A DNA stretch of 55,598 nucleotides, taken from assembly GCA_000787465.1 (NCBI GenBank), contig JSYX01000201.1, forward strand, positions 1 to 55,598. Direction: 5' to 3'. Made by a program: the position numbers and the translations under genes. This DNA comes from Thermomucor indicae-seudaticae. Lineage: Eukaryota; Mucoromycota; Mucoromycetes; Mucorales; Lichtheimiaceae. Under the pieces are notes generated by a model. The model searched no databases and was not told the DNA's origin. It worked only from the letters and a program-made list of their open reading frames with translations. This document shows, piece by piece, positions 1-12,964 of this stretch (position 1 is its first letter; each line of letters begins with the position of its first letter).

Positions 1-21
1 CAATTTTTCCCCAACGATAAG

Positions 22-1167
22 GCATGGCTGCCAACCCAATCGTCTCGTCCAAAGCTTTTCAGCTGTACCATGGTGTCAATTTTGATTTTCTGACATGGCT
101 GACTGGCAGCATTGTGCCCGCCCTGGTATGCGCCATAGCCTTGCCGCTCGTTCTTCGGTGGGTCTGTGGTCTGCAGTCTGACGACAAGCAGCCCATGGCG
201 GATGAAGAGGAGCAACACGGCATCGCTGCAATAGGAGTTGCCAAACCTGCCAACGATGATAGCATTGTAAAACATGCTCAAGCTGAATTAGAGAGAATGG
301 GTCCCATGTCTACCAAAGAATGGGTAATGTCAATTAGAACAAACACCGTAGCAAAAGACTCACAGCTTAGTTTAGGAACTATGCGCGGTGTTGCTGGGAT
401 GCCTGGCATTGTGGGTGACATCAGGTTACACCAAACTCGATGCAACATTGGTGGCACTGCTTGGGATCGTCGCTTTGCTGCATATGGGCACGCTTACCTG
501 GCAAGATATTTCGAAAAACACCAACGCGGTAAATAATATCTCTTGCGTATATTTGGTTGAAGTTTATCCTAATAATATTGCCAGTGGGACACTTTGTTCT
601 GGCTTGGTGGGTTTGTCACCATGGCGCATCAGCTGTCGGACGCTGGGGCGTCAGCTTTCCTCGGTCATCGCATATCCAGCCTGATTGAGCAACTCGGTTT
701 GCCACCGGTGCCTTTCCTAGCCGTTGCCTACTTTATGACCACGTTCATGTTTTCTTCCTTGAGTGCTCATATTGTAGCCTTTGTCGGCACGTTCTTGGAT
801 GCCGGGAAAGTCTTGGGAGCTAAGCCGATGATCCTCACTGCTCTTTTGGCATACTTTGGCGCTCTTAGTGGTTGTATGGTAAGTCGGCCGAGGAAGTTCC
901 CTTGAATATTTTCATTTTCGCTAATCCATCACTTGCTTGCCTTGCATTAGACAAACTACTCCACCGGTGTGTATCTGAATAATCAATGATGCATGGAAAA
1001 GTTCTCTAATAATGATCCCTAATATAGGCATGGCTGCGATGTATTACGCTCCCGGATACGTATCACGCACTCGGTGGTTTGTAATTGGCTTTCAGTTGGC
1101 TGTCTTTTATATCCTTGTTTACTTTACAGTCGGCATGAGCTGGTGGCGACTATTAGGATGGTGGTAA
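22..1167 (+). CDS. DASS/SLC13-type dicarboxylate (2-oxoglutarate/malate-like) transporter, 3' part
   Basis: Five exons read as one protein: 22-323, 376-528, 585-878, a 16-nt micro-exon 951-966, and 1028-1167. An in-frame TAA at 18-20 and an AG at 20-21 show that 22 is an internal exon start, so the 5' half lies outside the window. The sequence starts in the MAANP segment typical of divalent anion:Na+ symporters. It then has a membrane helix, a polar loop ending GPMSTKEW, and the family's WDTLFWLGGFVTMA re-entrant region. Further helices follow, and it ends in SWWRLLGWW. The family moves C4/C5 dicarboxylates across membranes; the closest pattern I recall is the plant plastid DiT1/bacterial YbhI branch. 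The substrate is inference. No frame breaks are seen in the visible half. Confidence 0.85.
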
Positions 1168-2266
1168 AGGGCTTTTGTTTCCCTTTTCTTATATATCTTT
1201 TGCATACACATCTTGTACCTTGTAATAGCATGCTGTTAATACATACGTGATTAGATAATAGCTAATAAAAGGATTGCAGGGTCACTGACTTTTGGACCTA
1301 TTCGTAAATGTGAACTGAGGTGATGTATATTATTGTTCTTGAGCTATATATTGATATGGATATTGAAAGTTGAGTTAATCGATATACAACAGAAACAGGG
1401 TTATACGTACTGTTCCGATAGCAAAAAACGTGTTGAAGACGAAGAGAGGTAGAAAAGAAGAGAAATAGTAAAGTATACATAAAAACGTTGTACAGATGGT
1501 AAGATGGGGGCTATTCAGAACGCTCAAAAACATCTTCAAAGTTTAGTCGATTCCTTCACTCGGTTTTTGATCAGCAGACTGTAACGAGCCAGCCGTATTC
1601 ACGCAGATCTTTTTGAACTCGAGTAGAATTGCCGTACGACACTCGTTTTTCTTTTTTTAGTAACCGATCAGCACACTGTCATGAGCCGGTTGTGTTCCGC
1701 AAGTCCATTCAATCTAAAGTCCAATCTCTTATAAGCCTGTTCGCGATTTCGAGGTCGACTGCTGGAACGTTTGGTCCAAGGGGGTTATTGGTCGCTTGGA
1801 ATCGTAACGTATCTGCATGCGTGGAGATGAGAACACGCACTTCTGCGGCAAATGGAGCGCACACTACGCCTGTTTTCGGTGGACTGGACCGCCAGCACTG
1901 GTGTGAACGGCTGCTTTTACTATGTTCCTTTTTCTCTTTTATGGCTCTTGGGTAAACATCACTGACAAGCCAACAGCTGATGCATTTTCTACCCGTGCTG
2001 TTGAAATCCCGACTCCGGACGAGGTTTGCACTATAACCGTGGTGTGCGATAAGGCATGAAAAGAGCTATGGCTGATGGTGGTTGCTATTGTTTGGACACG
2101 GACGGCCCGGTTACCCGACGCTGATTACGGTGCTGGTACTAATCGCGATCCAAGATCTTTGCTCGGTGACTCAAGAAGTGCGCAGGCGAAAAGCGCAGAT
2201 ATCGTACAGACAGTTCAGAAGAGGACTTAGCTATTAAGACTGAAGCAAGTATAATGTAGTGGGCTT
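1168..2266. other. Intergenic, no supported gene
   Basis: This is the 3' flank of the transporter followed by about 1 kb without a credible exon chain. Open frames such as 1629-1955 are short and show no recognisable motif or splice pattern. Short stretches around 1860-1930 read as protein-like but are broken by stops, so old coding debris is possible. Confidence 0.5.
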
Positions 2267-3178
2267 GTGTCCGTGACCCTGAGCATCAAGACCTTTTCTC
2301 CAGACGTCATGGCTTATGCATCTCTCTCTTGTGATGATTATTGCGGACGTGTATATGCTAATGGTAAGCTTGTCCCTGTGATAATGGCCCTTGGAATTGA
2401 TGTATTTACGAAGAATGATATAGTAGCCGGAGAACTCGTATTGCCCTCTCGCTTCCGGTTATCGGTGACTTATCTCTTAGCCGCGTGCGGGATCGTACCG
2501 GCTTTACGTCCTACCAAACCAGACTGCAAGGCCACCATCAACTTGATTTCGTATGATCCTTCTATTGAAGCGACTGCGAAAGGGTCTGCGGAGAGAATGA
2601 TCCCGTCGAAAGACGGTGCACGGTTGTATTGGCTGATCGATGGATGGGACAAGGGGCAACAAGGTTTATGAAGAGAATGACCGAGAGCTTTACTGGGATG
2701 GCCATTGGGAACAAGGGCACCGTCTTTGGCAGCAAGCATACCGGTGACGGATGATTAATGTGCTGACCATGGCTGCGGAATGACAGGTTGAGGGATGGTA
2801 TTGGGTTATGGATTGCATATGGATGGTTTCTGCGAGAAAGACTGGCTTATAGCTACCAGTTACCCGAGTATATCTTACTTGGATGTACGGGTTTCCGGGA
2901 TCCTTCCATCCAAACCGCCTCAGCCAAGGCAAGAATTGCGTTTGCTGGTATTCGAACCACTTACGCTTCAGGTAGTAATGATCGGTGCTGTCTACCGTAT
3001 TGGTCATCGTAAGAAAATAGAACCGAGGCTGTCCATCCAGCGACCATCCAAACTTCAACATGGACAAGTGCCATGTGCAAAAGATTATCAAAGGTACGTG
3101 CAAACTTTTGCTCTGGATAGTGGTTTTCAGATATCTGCGGAATCCATGGCCGCTTGTTTTGAGCTACTTTTAGAATAA
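2267..3178 (+). pseudogene. Broken open frames of unknown origin
   Basis: Two open stretches lie in different frames: 134 codons (about 2267-2671) and 127 codons (about 2795-3178). Both have a balanced, protein-like composition but match no family I recognise. Between them the reading frame changes and several stops occur, and I found no GT-AG intron that joins them convincingly. I read this as a decayed gene or element. A gene with unusual splicing is the alternative. Confidence 0.3.
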
Positions 3179-4750
3179 AGCTGTCTGTGAACCTCAACTA
3201 TCGCCAATGCACTGTTGGTGGTTTTGCTTTCTTGTTGCTTAATGAATATGGGATTACCTTTGATAACGCAGAAGACTGGATCATTTTATGCATGTAGCAA
3301 GACATTACCCGGCCATTGCGGGCGGAATTCAAAAAAAAAATCCACAAGGTCGACCAAGAGTGATTCATATTGAGGATGCAGGTAGACTGCCATTGGTGGC
3401 TCTTGGCAAGGGTTTGCTTAAAACTGAATGGTTCTGCCCACTTGTTTTCACTTCCATTATTTGCTTTTTTATTGCTGTTTCTCATATGCAATGATATTCG
3501 TAGTGGTTGTAATCGTTTTGGCTCGGCGAGGAATGAAGTCAGTTGCAGAGATCCATAGCTAGATACGGCAAATAATATCGAAACCTGTGCATATATGAAG
3601 CGCGGTCAATGATTAGGCATACGGTATGGATGCATCATGTAGACGCCAGTCACATGTTCCCGGGTGGGCATATAAAACCCTGATCTGTCTGTAGGCACAT
3701 TTTCCTAACATTGGCCACACTTTTGTACAGTATCTTTTTTTCGAAACTGATACAAGGCTTACCATGAAATAAACTTATAGGGGCAGGCTTTGTGTGCTGG
3801 AGTCAAGTGAATATATGTTTCGGCAATGCTCTGTAGCCAACTAGCAGATCTTTATGGCAAATCTATGTATACTGTGTTTGCACTCGATAACATACCCGCT
3901 ATTAACAGTGGCGGACGTGACAGTACGTTGCAGTACACGAACTGGCAGTCCTATGCTGTAACGACCTTATCACACTGTATTTGATATTGGTCTTTTATGC
4001 GTCCCGTTTGACCCAAGTGCAACGTGCGGAGAGAAAAAAAGGAAGAGTGACAAATGGAATGAATGTTGCATAGGACAAAGTGTAGAATGATTGCATATCG
4101 TTAATCGTATACATATTTTCGAGCAAGTAAGCAAGCTCTTTCTTATGCTGATGTAGAGATTGACGGTTCACACTTTGTAAGTATAGAGATGTGCAACCAG
4201 GGCAAAAATATCGGACAGGGTCGACTTACGTAACCTTTGTTTCTGCGCGTACTGCGAGCCGCTACGCAATAGCATTTGTTTGCATGGAAAAAAGTGTGTT
4301 TCGTGTTGCATTTATTGCTGCCTTTCCATATTAGGAGCTTCATCAGGGGTCGTGCATGCATCAAGTTACCTGCTGCTCCGCCCGCATTTCTGTACTACCA
4401 CCCCTATTTCCTTGCTGCCACTATTTTCATGGATCATCTACTGTAAACGCATTGCCACTTTGGATATCTTTCTATCCAACAGAACCTTAAAAAACTAAAA
4501 TGCACCTTTATCCTCAAGCCATTTTTATCCTTTTGGGTGACGCGCCAGAAATTTTTAGTTTTTCTTGGATGACGTGACCACTCATTTATTGGTCAAAACG
4601 TTTGGACCTCCGGGACGGCGTTTTTTCACCTATCTTTCTCTCGTTTTTCTTCCTCTTGCTCCTCGAGATTATGCAAGCATTCTGGCGAAGCCTACTCCAG
4701 TTCAAGACGATGATATTGCAGTACTGTACTTCTCGCTTCAAGACCAGCAC
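3179..4750. other. Intergenic, no supported gene
   Basis: AT-rich sequence with only short, overlapping shadow frames on both strands. A sequence TGACGCGCCAG at 4538-4548 recurs exactly 35 bp before the start codon of the Cdc25-like gene (34048-34058) and may mark a promoter for the small gene that follows. A pyrimidine-rich stretch sits around 4620-4660. Confidence 0.4.
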
Positions 4751-5265
4751 ATGATGCGACAAGGGATTCGACGATGGATGTGTCTTTCCGCTTCCTGGTC
4801 TGTAGCCTCTGCGGTTCTGACTGCTTTGCTGCGGTTTTGGGTACGTAAAGCCGATACGTTCCATAGCTTGTTCTAACGAAATAACGTTTCGTTCCAAAGG
4901 TTTTGAGCTTCTCGTGGTGCCCTCTGTGGATGCATGGATCGATGGATGGATGGATGGCAGGCGGGATCCTGCCCGACAGACCAAGGCCTGACGCAGTCGC
5001 TCGTGTTCGACGGCAGTACTGGGCTGCTTTTATACTCCTTTGCTTTCTTCTTATTTTCTACCCGTACCTCAGACCAGTCTTCTCCAAAGTCTTTATTTAC
5101 TTTTCTTTTTATATTCTTTCGGCCGTCTTTTTCGAGCGACCTTCGTCCCAAAGTCTGCCTTCAGGCGCGCGCGCTCATCTGATACATCCTCTGTCTGGCA
5201 TCACATGGAAAGGCTATCACACTCAACCAGCCGCCGGCTTGCGTATCCTCCCTATATTGTCTTAG
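4751..5265 (+). CDS. Possible small membrane protein
   Basis: A two-exon model is open throughout: ATG at 4751 to 4840, an intron 4841-4899 (GTACGT donor, CAAAG acceptor, phase 0), then 4900-5265 ending in TAG. The product is about 150 residues. It has one hydrophobic stretch near the N-terminus (about residues 10-40) and a longer one in the middle (YWAAFILLCFLLIFYPYL and the following residues), so it probably spans a membrane twice or more. A run of GGAT repeats at 4933-4958 lies inside the second exon. I do not recognise the family, and the long hydrophobic frame could be chance in pyrimidine-rich DNA. Confidence 0.4.
4933..4958. repeat. GGAT tetranucleotide microsatellite
   Basis: Several near-perfect GGAT units run in tandem within the second exon of the possible membrane protein, giving a repeated Met-Asp-Gly-Trp type pattern. 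A prime site for length variation. Confidence 0.8.
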
Positions 5266-5276
5266 TCGCTCCAGGA

Positions 5277-5619
5277 AAAAAACGGAGGTCACCCAAGGCC
5301 GGACCGTAAGAAGAAAGGCGGTTTCTACTCAAGACTCAAAGGTACTCTTTACTGGTGCCCTGCAATCTCGACGTTTGCAAAATCTTTGGGGAGCATCACT
5401 GTTGGATTGCTGTCCATCAACTGTATCTCTCACATTCTTCGTTTGTTAGGTTCTTCTTCACTGACACAAGCAAGAACAGCCCCAAGGAAGGAAGCAGCGA
5501 CCACCCAAGGTAGTAATATGAGAAGAACAGCGTTTTATGCTCAAGACGCGAAGGCCTTTCTGTGGTGGTGCGCTGTAATCTCGTCGTTTGCAAGGTCTTT
5601 GGGTGGTTGGCCAAAATAG
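5277..5619 (+). repeat. Diverged tandem duplication (two units of about 115 bp)
   Basis: The segment at about 5284-5395 resembles the one at about 5503-5615. Both run from an ACCCAAGG motif through a CTCAAGAC block to a CGTTTGCAA..TCTTTGGG block. Translated in the same plus-strand frame, both keep an aromatic pair (FY), then a WC pair, then an IS-x-FA-x-SLG motif. A frame open to the stop at 5617-5619 covers both units. This suggests an exon-sized duplication under some protein-level constraint, or a repeat of unknown type. Confidence 0.5.
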
Positions 5620-5639
5620 TTAGCAAGGTACTGAAACTA

Positions 5640-6590
5640 AGCTTTCTTTCGTGCGTGGAACGTTCCTGGAATCGCTACACGACGACTCAGCTCAATCAGC
5701 AATAATTCTATGACAACTCGCGACACACTGTGAGCGAACCTCTTTGACGACCCTTTTGCACGCGTTTCGGATACCACACTACGATATCCAATATTTTAAT
5801 GGTCCTGAAGCAATGGTGAATATGGTTATAGCAGCTGTCATGGTCGTTTTTTGTATTATATTAGCTCTGTCGCAAGGAATGGACTTATGGGATGTGGGGC
5901 AGGCTGTTCGAAAGCTGAACAACCATGTTCAAAGTTTAGTGCAGATTCTGAACGTTCTTTACAGCCGACACGGTGGATATTTTATTCATCAATTGAAAAT
6001 TTATTCGACTGAAGCAATACTTGCAATCTGAAGCGCTGTACACGTGGGATGTGATTGTCCAAGTGATTAACACATCTCATATCTGTGGATCTGTGTTCGA
6101 AGGATATTTTCTTGATCGATGTACGGCGTGATTATTACGGTTGTTCAACAAAACGGCAATGCAGGCTGACAATATCAACCCGCTGCGACTCTGAGAGTTA
6201 CAATGTGGATCACCAGAGTTTAGGATGGTGCTGAGGAATATATACACAGACTCCCGGGCGGCTTTACTCCAGCCTAACAAGAAAAAATATACACAGACAC
6301 GCAGTGCGTTTGACCTGAATTATGGATATATGTGAAAATTCAATAGGTCAAGACCTTAACGGTCTCTAATTTCTGTCCCACGGTGTCCGGCCTTGCCGTT
6401 GTGGATGGCTATCGGGTAAGTATTGCCATGTTTCATGTTCGAACCACTTTGAGGAAAGACATCGGTCTATATGCGTGAACGGGTCTACAAGTAGCACAGA
6501 CATGATGAGTGATGCGAATGAACGGCTCGATTGGTATGCATACAATCTTGATGCAATTGACACAATAAAAATCTATATCGCAGAATCCGA
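5640..6590. other. No supported gene; possible 5' part of the Fanzor-like gene
   Basis: The frame at about 5744-6031 is open and partly hydrophobic but has no recognisable motif. Frames at 6480-6600 read plausibly as protein and lie just upstream of the Fanzor-like exons. I searched by eye for the expected RuvC-I aspartate motif (D-x-G type) and did not find it, so the 5' half of that gene is either lost or too diverged to see. Confidence 0.35.
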
Positions 6591-7467
6591 CTATTGCCTT
6601 TAAGTCTTGATATTAATTGGTTTGACATTCTCCTTGAAGAACCATGGTTGATAATTATGCAAATGTACCTGACATGCTTTACCGACTTACAACGCAGAAT
6701 GTACCATATGTCAAAAGTTTTCAAAGAAGAACCAGAAGCCAAAAGCATTGTCGACAGAATACCGACACTGGAAATAGCCAACATCGACGAGCTGACCAAG
6801 TCTATTGTTTAGATTTGCCGGCATTACGATACGATTACTAAATTCTACGATAAAGACTTTCGGTACGCTATACTCTATTTTGCTCTTCAAATGCCTGCTT
6901 GCTAATCTCAATGATTTCTAGATACAGCAAACTAAAATTCAAAACGTATATAGGGCGACAGAAAGGTGTAAACCAGATTGTCAAATGCCTCACAGGCGGC
7001 AGTAATAAGTATAGTGTAGACGCGGATCCTAGGCCAATTGAACCAGGCGAACAGAAAAAACAACCAAGGACAACGCTAGCGCCCCGCCCTACCTCTCGAC
7101 ACACACGATGAAAAAGAAAAGAAGAAAATTATAGCCTACGGAAATGGCGGCTTTTCGGGATCAATGATAGGCAAAAGGAGCAGCCCGACCAAAGCCGTGT
7201 TAAGAGCGTCAAGAAAAGCATGCACTCGCACCAATGTAGGCTTTCACAACCACGGGATGAACAACCTCTCTTGTAGTGATTTAGAGCATCATCATGATTG
7301 ACGAATATTTGACTTCTCAAATATGCCCAAAATGCCAATCCGAAGTCTTTCCAAAGGATGGCGGAAAAATGCACGCTGTACTCACATGCGGCAAGTGTAA
7401 TACGGTCCGGAATAGGGACGCCATGGCAGCCCTGAATATCCGCAATGTTTTCATTTACAGTGGGCGC

Positions 7468-7516
7468 TCGATATAACGATCACCCCTGAGAATGCCGAGG
7501 GTGATCGTTATATCGA
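7468..7516. repeat. 18-bp perfect hairpin inside the transposon left end
   Basis: Arms 7468-7485 and 7499-7516 are perfect reverse complements (TCGATATAACGATCACCC against its complement) with a 13-nt loop. The arms contain the ATAACGAT core of the terminal repeat, so the left end carries a second, inverted copy of part of the terminal repeat. Likely a subterminal transposase-binding array. Confidence 0.85.
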
Positions 7517-7704
7517 AATATCGTTATATCGAATTCATTGTCCGCCAATTTTGTGGCACGTCAACAACTTTACCTGCAATATGATTGGGTCAACCTGCCG
7601 TTCGAAATTAAAACTGTCTATAAGTTGCGTTGAAAGAGTTCCAATTTGAAGAATGCAATTTGGGTCCAGCTAAACTACAGACGTGATCATAATAAGCTTA
7701 ACGG

Positions 7705-7983
7705 TTGTACCCTCCAGGAACCACTACTCTTTTTGAATTTCGCTCTCCACAGCAGACCTTTGGTACAAGCCGTCTGCATATGGTACGCGGGTTGTTAGTA
7801 TTAAAGGTGCACTCCAAGGCTACCAGCGGGAAGAGAAGTCTTTTTGTAAATCTATCGGCAAATCCAGAAAAGGAGATGATTTGGACTGTAGATAGCATGT
7901 GCGATGAGGGGAAATCTGCGTATGTCCTTGCCAGAGGATACCCACACGGCGGAACATATAGAGATAACGTTCTAACTTCATAA
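7705..7983 (+). other. Open frame inside the transposon, no known motif
   Basis: A 92-codon frame lies wholly inside the inserted element and has no motif I recognise. It may be captured or chance sequence. No catalytic residues of a transposase can be identified. Confidence 0.25.
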
Positions 7984-8479
7984 ACAAAAGCTCAAAACAT
8001 TACGCTTTTGGCTCTCGATATAACGTTAACTTGCACTGCAGCGATCGGTTATCGCATTATCGAATTGGCCGATATTTTAGCGCTTACAGAGATTTTGAAA
8101 CCAAAAAGTGAACGTTACATCAAGATATCGTTATATCGAATATCGTTATATCGAGGGCCCACTGTGTATGTCAAATCATCACAACCAACGACCGCCACAT
8201 TTTCTTAGATAGAGTGCTGTTCTGAACCATGTCACTGATTAAGACAGTGATGTGCTTTACTTGTTAATAACTTGAATTCATGACCCATATTTCTCACTGG
8301 CTTACTTTCTTGGGTGCTCGGCTGGCTCAAGTAAGAGGATGGATCCGTTGTCGTTATTACTGTGTTGTTGGATCGATCGTGGAAAAGCCTGAATACAGTT
8401 GTCAGCAGTATCAAAGGGACATATTAAAGCTATCAACATGAACGTTCCGTAGGATCAGGTCGGCATAACATACTGCTAA

Positions 8480-9197
8480 GAAGACCAGCCTAAAGAGAGC
8501 TTCGCATTCGGACGGCAGCAAATTCTTGTGCAGAAACCAAATGCTTAAGCAGACACGTAATGTTATTCACCTCCGTATTACACGAAGTACTGTAAGTGGC
8601 TCCTGTACGAACAGTTTGGAAGAGCAACCTTCATACATAAACTTAAACAACTGAAGGCATTACGGGTAATTTTGTACATTGATGCTTCCAAGATCAATTG
8701 GTACAACGAAAACAATCTACATCCGCAAGTCTTGAAAGCATTGCAGCCCATTGTGCTCAATCACCTTGTGAGCAGTGAACAAGGCAAAGCGGTAGCGAAA
8801 CGTAGGAAGGATTTGGAAACTGCACGGGCTTTTGATGATCGTACGTATCTGGATATGTGTGATTGTGTGGCATCCAATTTACTTTTTTACTGTAGCAAAT
8901 TTCAGAATGATCTATCGCTTTGTCTGGCACGATATTCACCAATCCATGTTACTAAAGGTGAGCAAGCTGTGTGGCCTTTATTCTTTTTTTTTCCTTTAGC
9001 TCAAACTATATTAGGAGCACAAGTATATGCAATTGGACGACAATGAAGACGATGATGAAGAAAGCAAGCCTACTTTACATACAACATATCAACCTTTGTC
9101 TGTGTATCCATATCAGCTTTTCGTCTCTGTCGAGGAACCGCACAAGGAGAAAAGCGGGAATCTTGATGCTTACTTTTCTGCCATGTCCACGTCCTGA
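8480..9197 (+). CDS. Unidentified intracellular protein, 5' end uncertain
   Basis: A long coding-like frame runs from about 8570 to 8950, with a helix-rich, charged sequence (LKALQPIVLNHLVSS, KRRKDLETARAFDDRTYLD). A final exon 9013-9197 continues in another frame with an acidic run (DDNEDDDEE) and ends YFSAMSTS at a TGA. The intron between them ends at TATTAG (9012). Its donor is ambiguous: the strong GTGAGC near 8957 gives the wrong phase, while weaker GT sites at about 8949 and 8971 give phase 0. Upstream coding (about 8490-8560) is likely but the start codon was not resolved. I do not recognise the family. It lies tail to tail with TMA17, 42 bp apart. Confidence 0.45.
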
Positions 9198-9239
9198 CCA
9201 TGTTATTGATAACAATTAATTCAACCGGTAATCATTCAT

Positions 9240-9602
9240 TTACAGAAACACGCCCTCATTTGACTCTTTGCTTTGATTATTCTGGTGTTGCACCACTTCA
9301 GTGGGATGCTGTCGCCGGAAAGCATCCACGTTGCTTCGGACTTCGCGTGCTGCAGCTTCGCCTAGTCGATCGCGTATAACTTGCAGCGTCAGATCGATCC
9401 GCTTCTCATATCGTTGAATCAGCGCTTCATTTTCCGTAATCGCCAGACAAAGATCGGGATCATTCCGTTCTGGATCATATTCCCGCATCGCTTCATTGGA
9501 CTTGAGGAGATGCGCGATCGAGTTTTGAACTTCTGGAATCTCGGTTAATAGCGTGTCTCTGGGCAATTGCCGTAAGGCTTGTTCCAGGCGTGTAAAGTCC
9601 AT
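9240..9602 (-). CDS. TMA17: TMA17/ADC17-like proteasome assembly chaperone
   Basis: A single exon of 120 residues, with ATG at 9600-9602 (complement) and TAA at 9240-9242. The core has the TMA17 pattern: L-rich start (LEQALRQLPRDTLLTEIP), NSIAHLLKSNEAM, then ENEALIQRYEKRIDLT, predicted as two long helices forming a coiled coil. In yeast, Tma17/Adc17 is a stress-induced chaperone that helps assemble the proteasome base by binding Rpt6. The C-terminus here is longer and Gln/Asn-rich. An upstream in-frame extension to 9809 is open, but its sequence is not family-like, so I chose the internal ATG. The next gene on the strand, SR140, ends 289 bp upstream. Confidence 0.8.
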   Translation of the reverse strand: MDFTRLEQALRQLPRDTLLTEIPEVQNSIAHLLKSNEAMREYDPERNDPDLCLAITENEALIQRYEKRIDLTLQVIRDRLGEAAAREVRSNVDAFRRQHPTEVVQHQNNQSKESNEGVFL

Positions 9603-9891
9603 ATAGCTCAAAAATAAAGGAAGAAAGAAGGTGCTTGCTGCATAGCAATTCCGCTTGAACGTGATGCCCAATAAAAGTTGTCTTTGCCCACAAGAGCCTG
9701 GGAACACATGTTGATACCGAAAATAAGCAAAGTATTTGACAACAATCAAAGAAAGAGCATTATGCGCGATGGCTGCAGTGGTGCTGTAGCAAAAATTAGC
9801 TTCGCACAAGCAACTTCATATCACTTTTGGGCAGAAGTACTGATATAAGCCCGGTGTACCAGGCGTCTTCAGCCGATTTATTATGAACGCA

Positions 9892-12964
<3,073 letters not shown>

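Larger units (their letters stand above)
7458..8164. mobile_element. Non-autonomous pogo/Tigger-like DNA transposon (MITE-like)
   Basis: The ends are matched inverted repeats: ACAGTGGGC, then G (left) or C (right), then CTCGATATAACGAT, about 24 bp with one mismatch. The CAGTG...CACTG ends and a TA at the left junction (7456-7457) fit TA-targeting Tc1/mariner-pogo elements. The right junction reads TG instead of TA, so one duplication base may have mutated. ATCGTTATATCGA-type motifs recur inside both ends. The interior has a frame at 7705-7983 with no transposase motif (no DDE/D signature or helix-turn-helix that I can see). It would need a transposase from elsewhere to move. Confidence 0.75.
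6594..8212 (+). pseudogene. Fanzor-like (eukaryotic TnpB relative) C-terminal half, disrupted
   Basis: The exon chain is 6594-6862, 6922-7015, 7080-7235, 7285-7457, with introns of 49-64 bp. It encodes, in order, a helical segment (IPTLEIANIDEL), a basic block KFKTYIGRQKGVNQ, the motif AYGNGGF of the RuvC-II region, IDEYLTSQICPKC, a second CGKC, and NRDAMAALNI carrying the RuvC-III aspartate. The order CxxC...CxxC...NRDxxAAxNI is the TnpB/Fanzor zinc ribbon plus RuvC-III; these proteins are RNA-guided DNA nucleases. Two lesions are visible. One is an in-frame TAG at 6810-6812. The other is a 707-bp inverted-repeat element inserted in the last exon at 7458, with the exon continuing at 8167 to a TAG at 8210-8212. 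RuvC-I and a guide RNA were not found. I conclude it is a dead copy. Confidence 0.75.

Noticed and set aside
1629..1955. 108-codon plus-strand frame
   Set aside because: Weak composition, non-ATG-supported context and no family match.
7705..7983. Transposase gene inside the inverted-repeat element
   Set aside because: The frame lacks helix-turn-helix and DDE/D patterns and is far too short for a pogo transposase.
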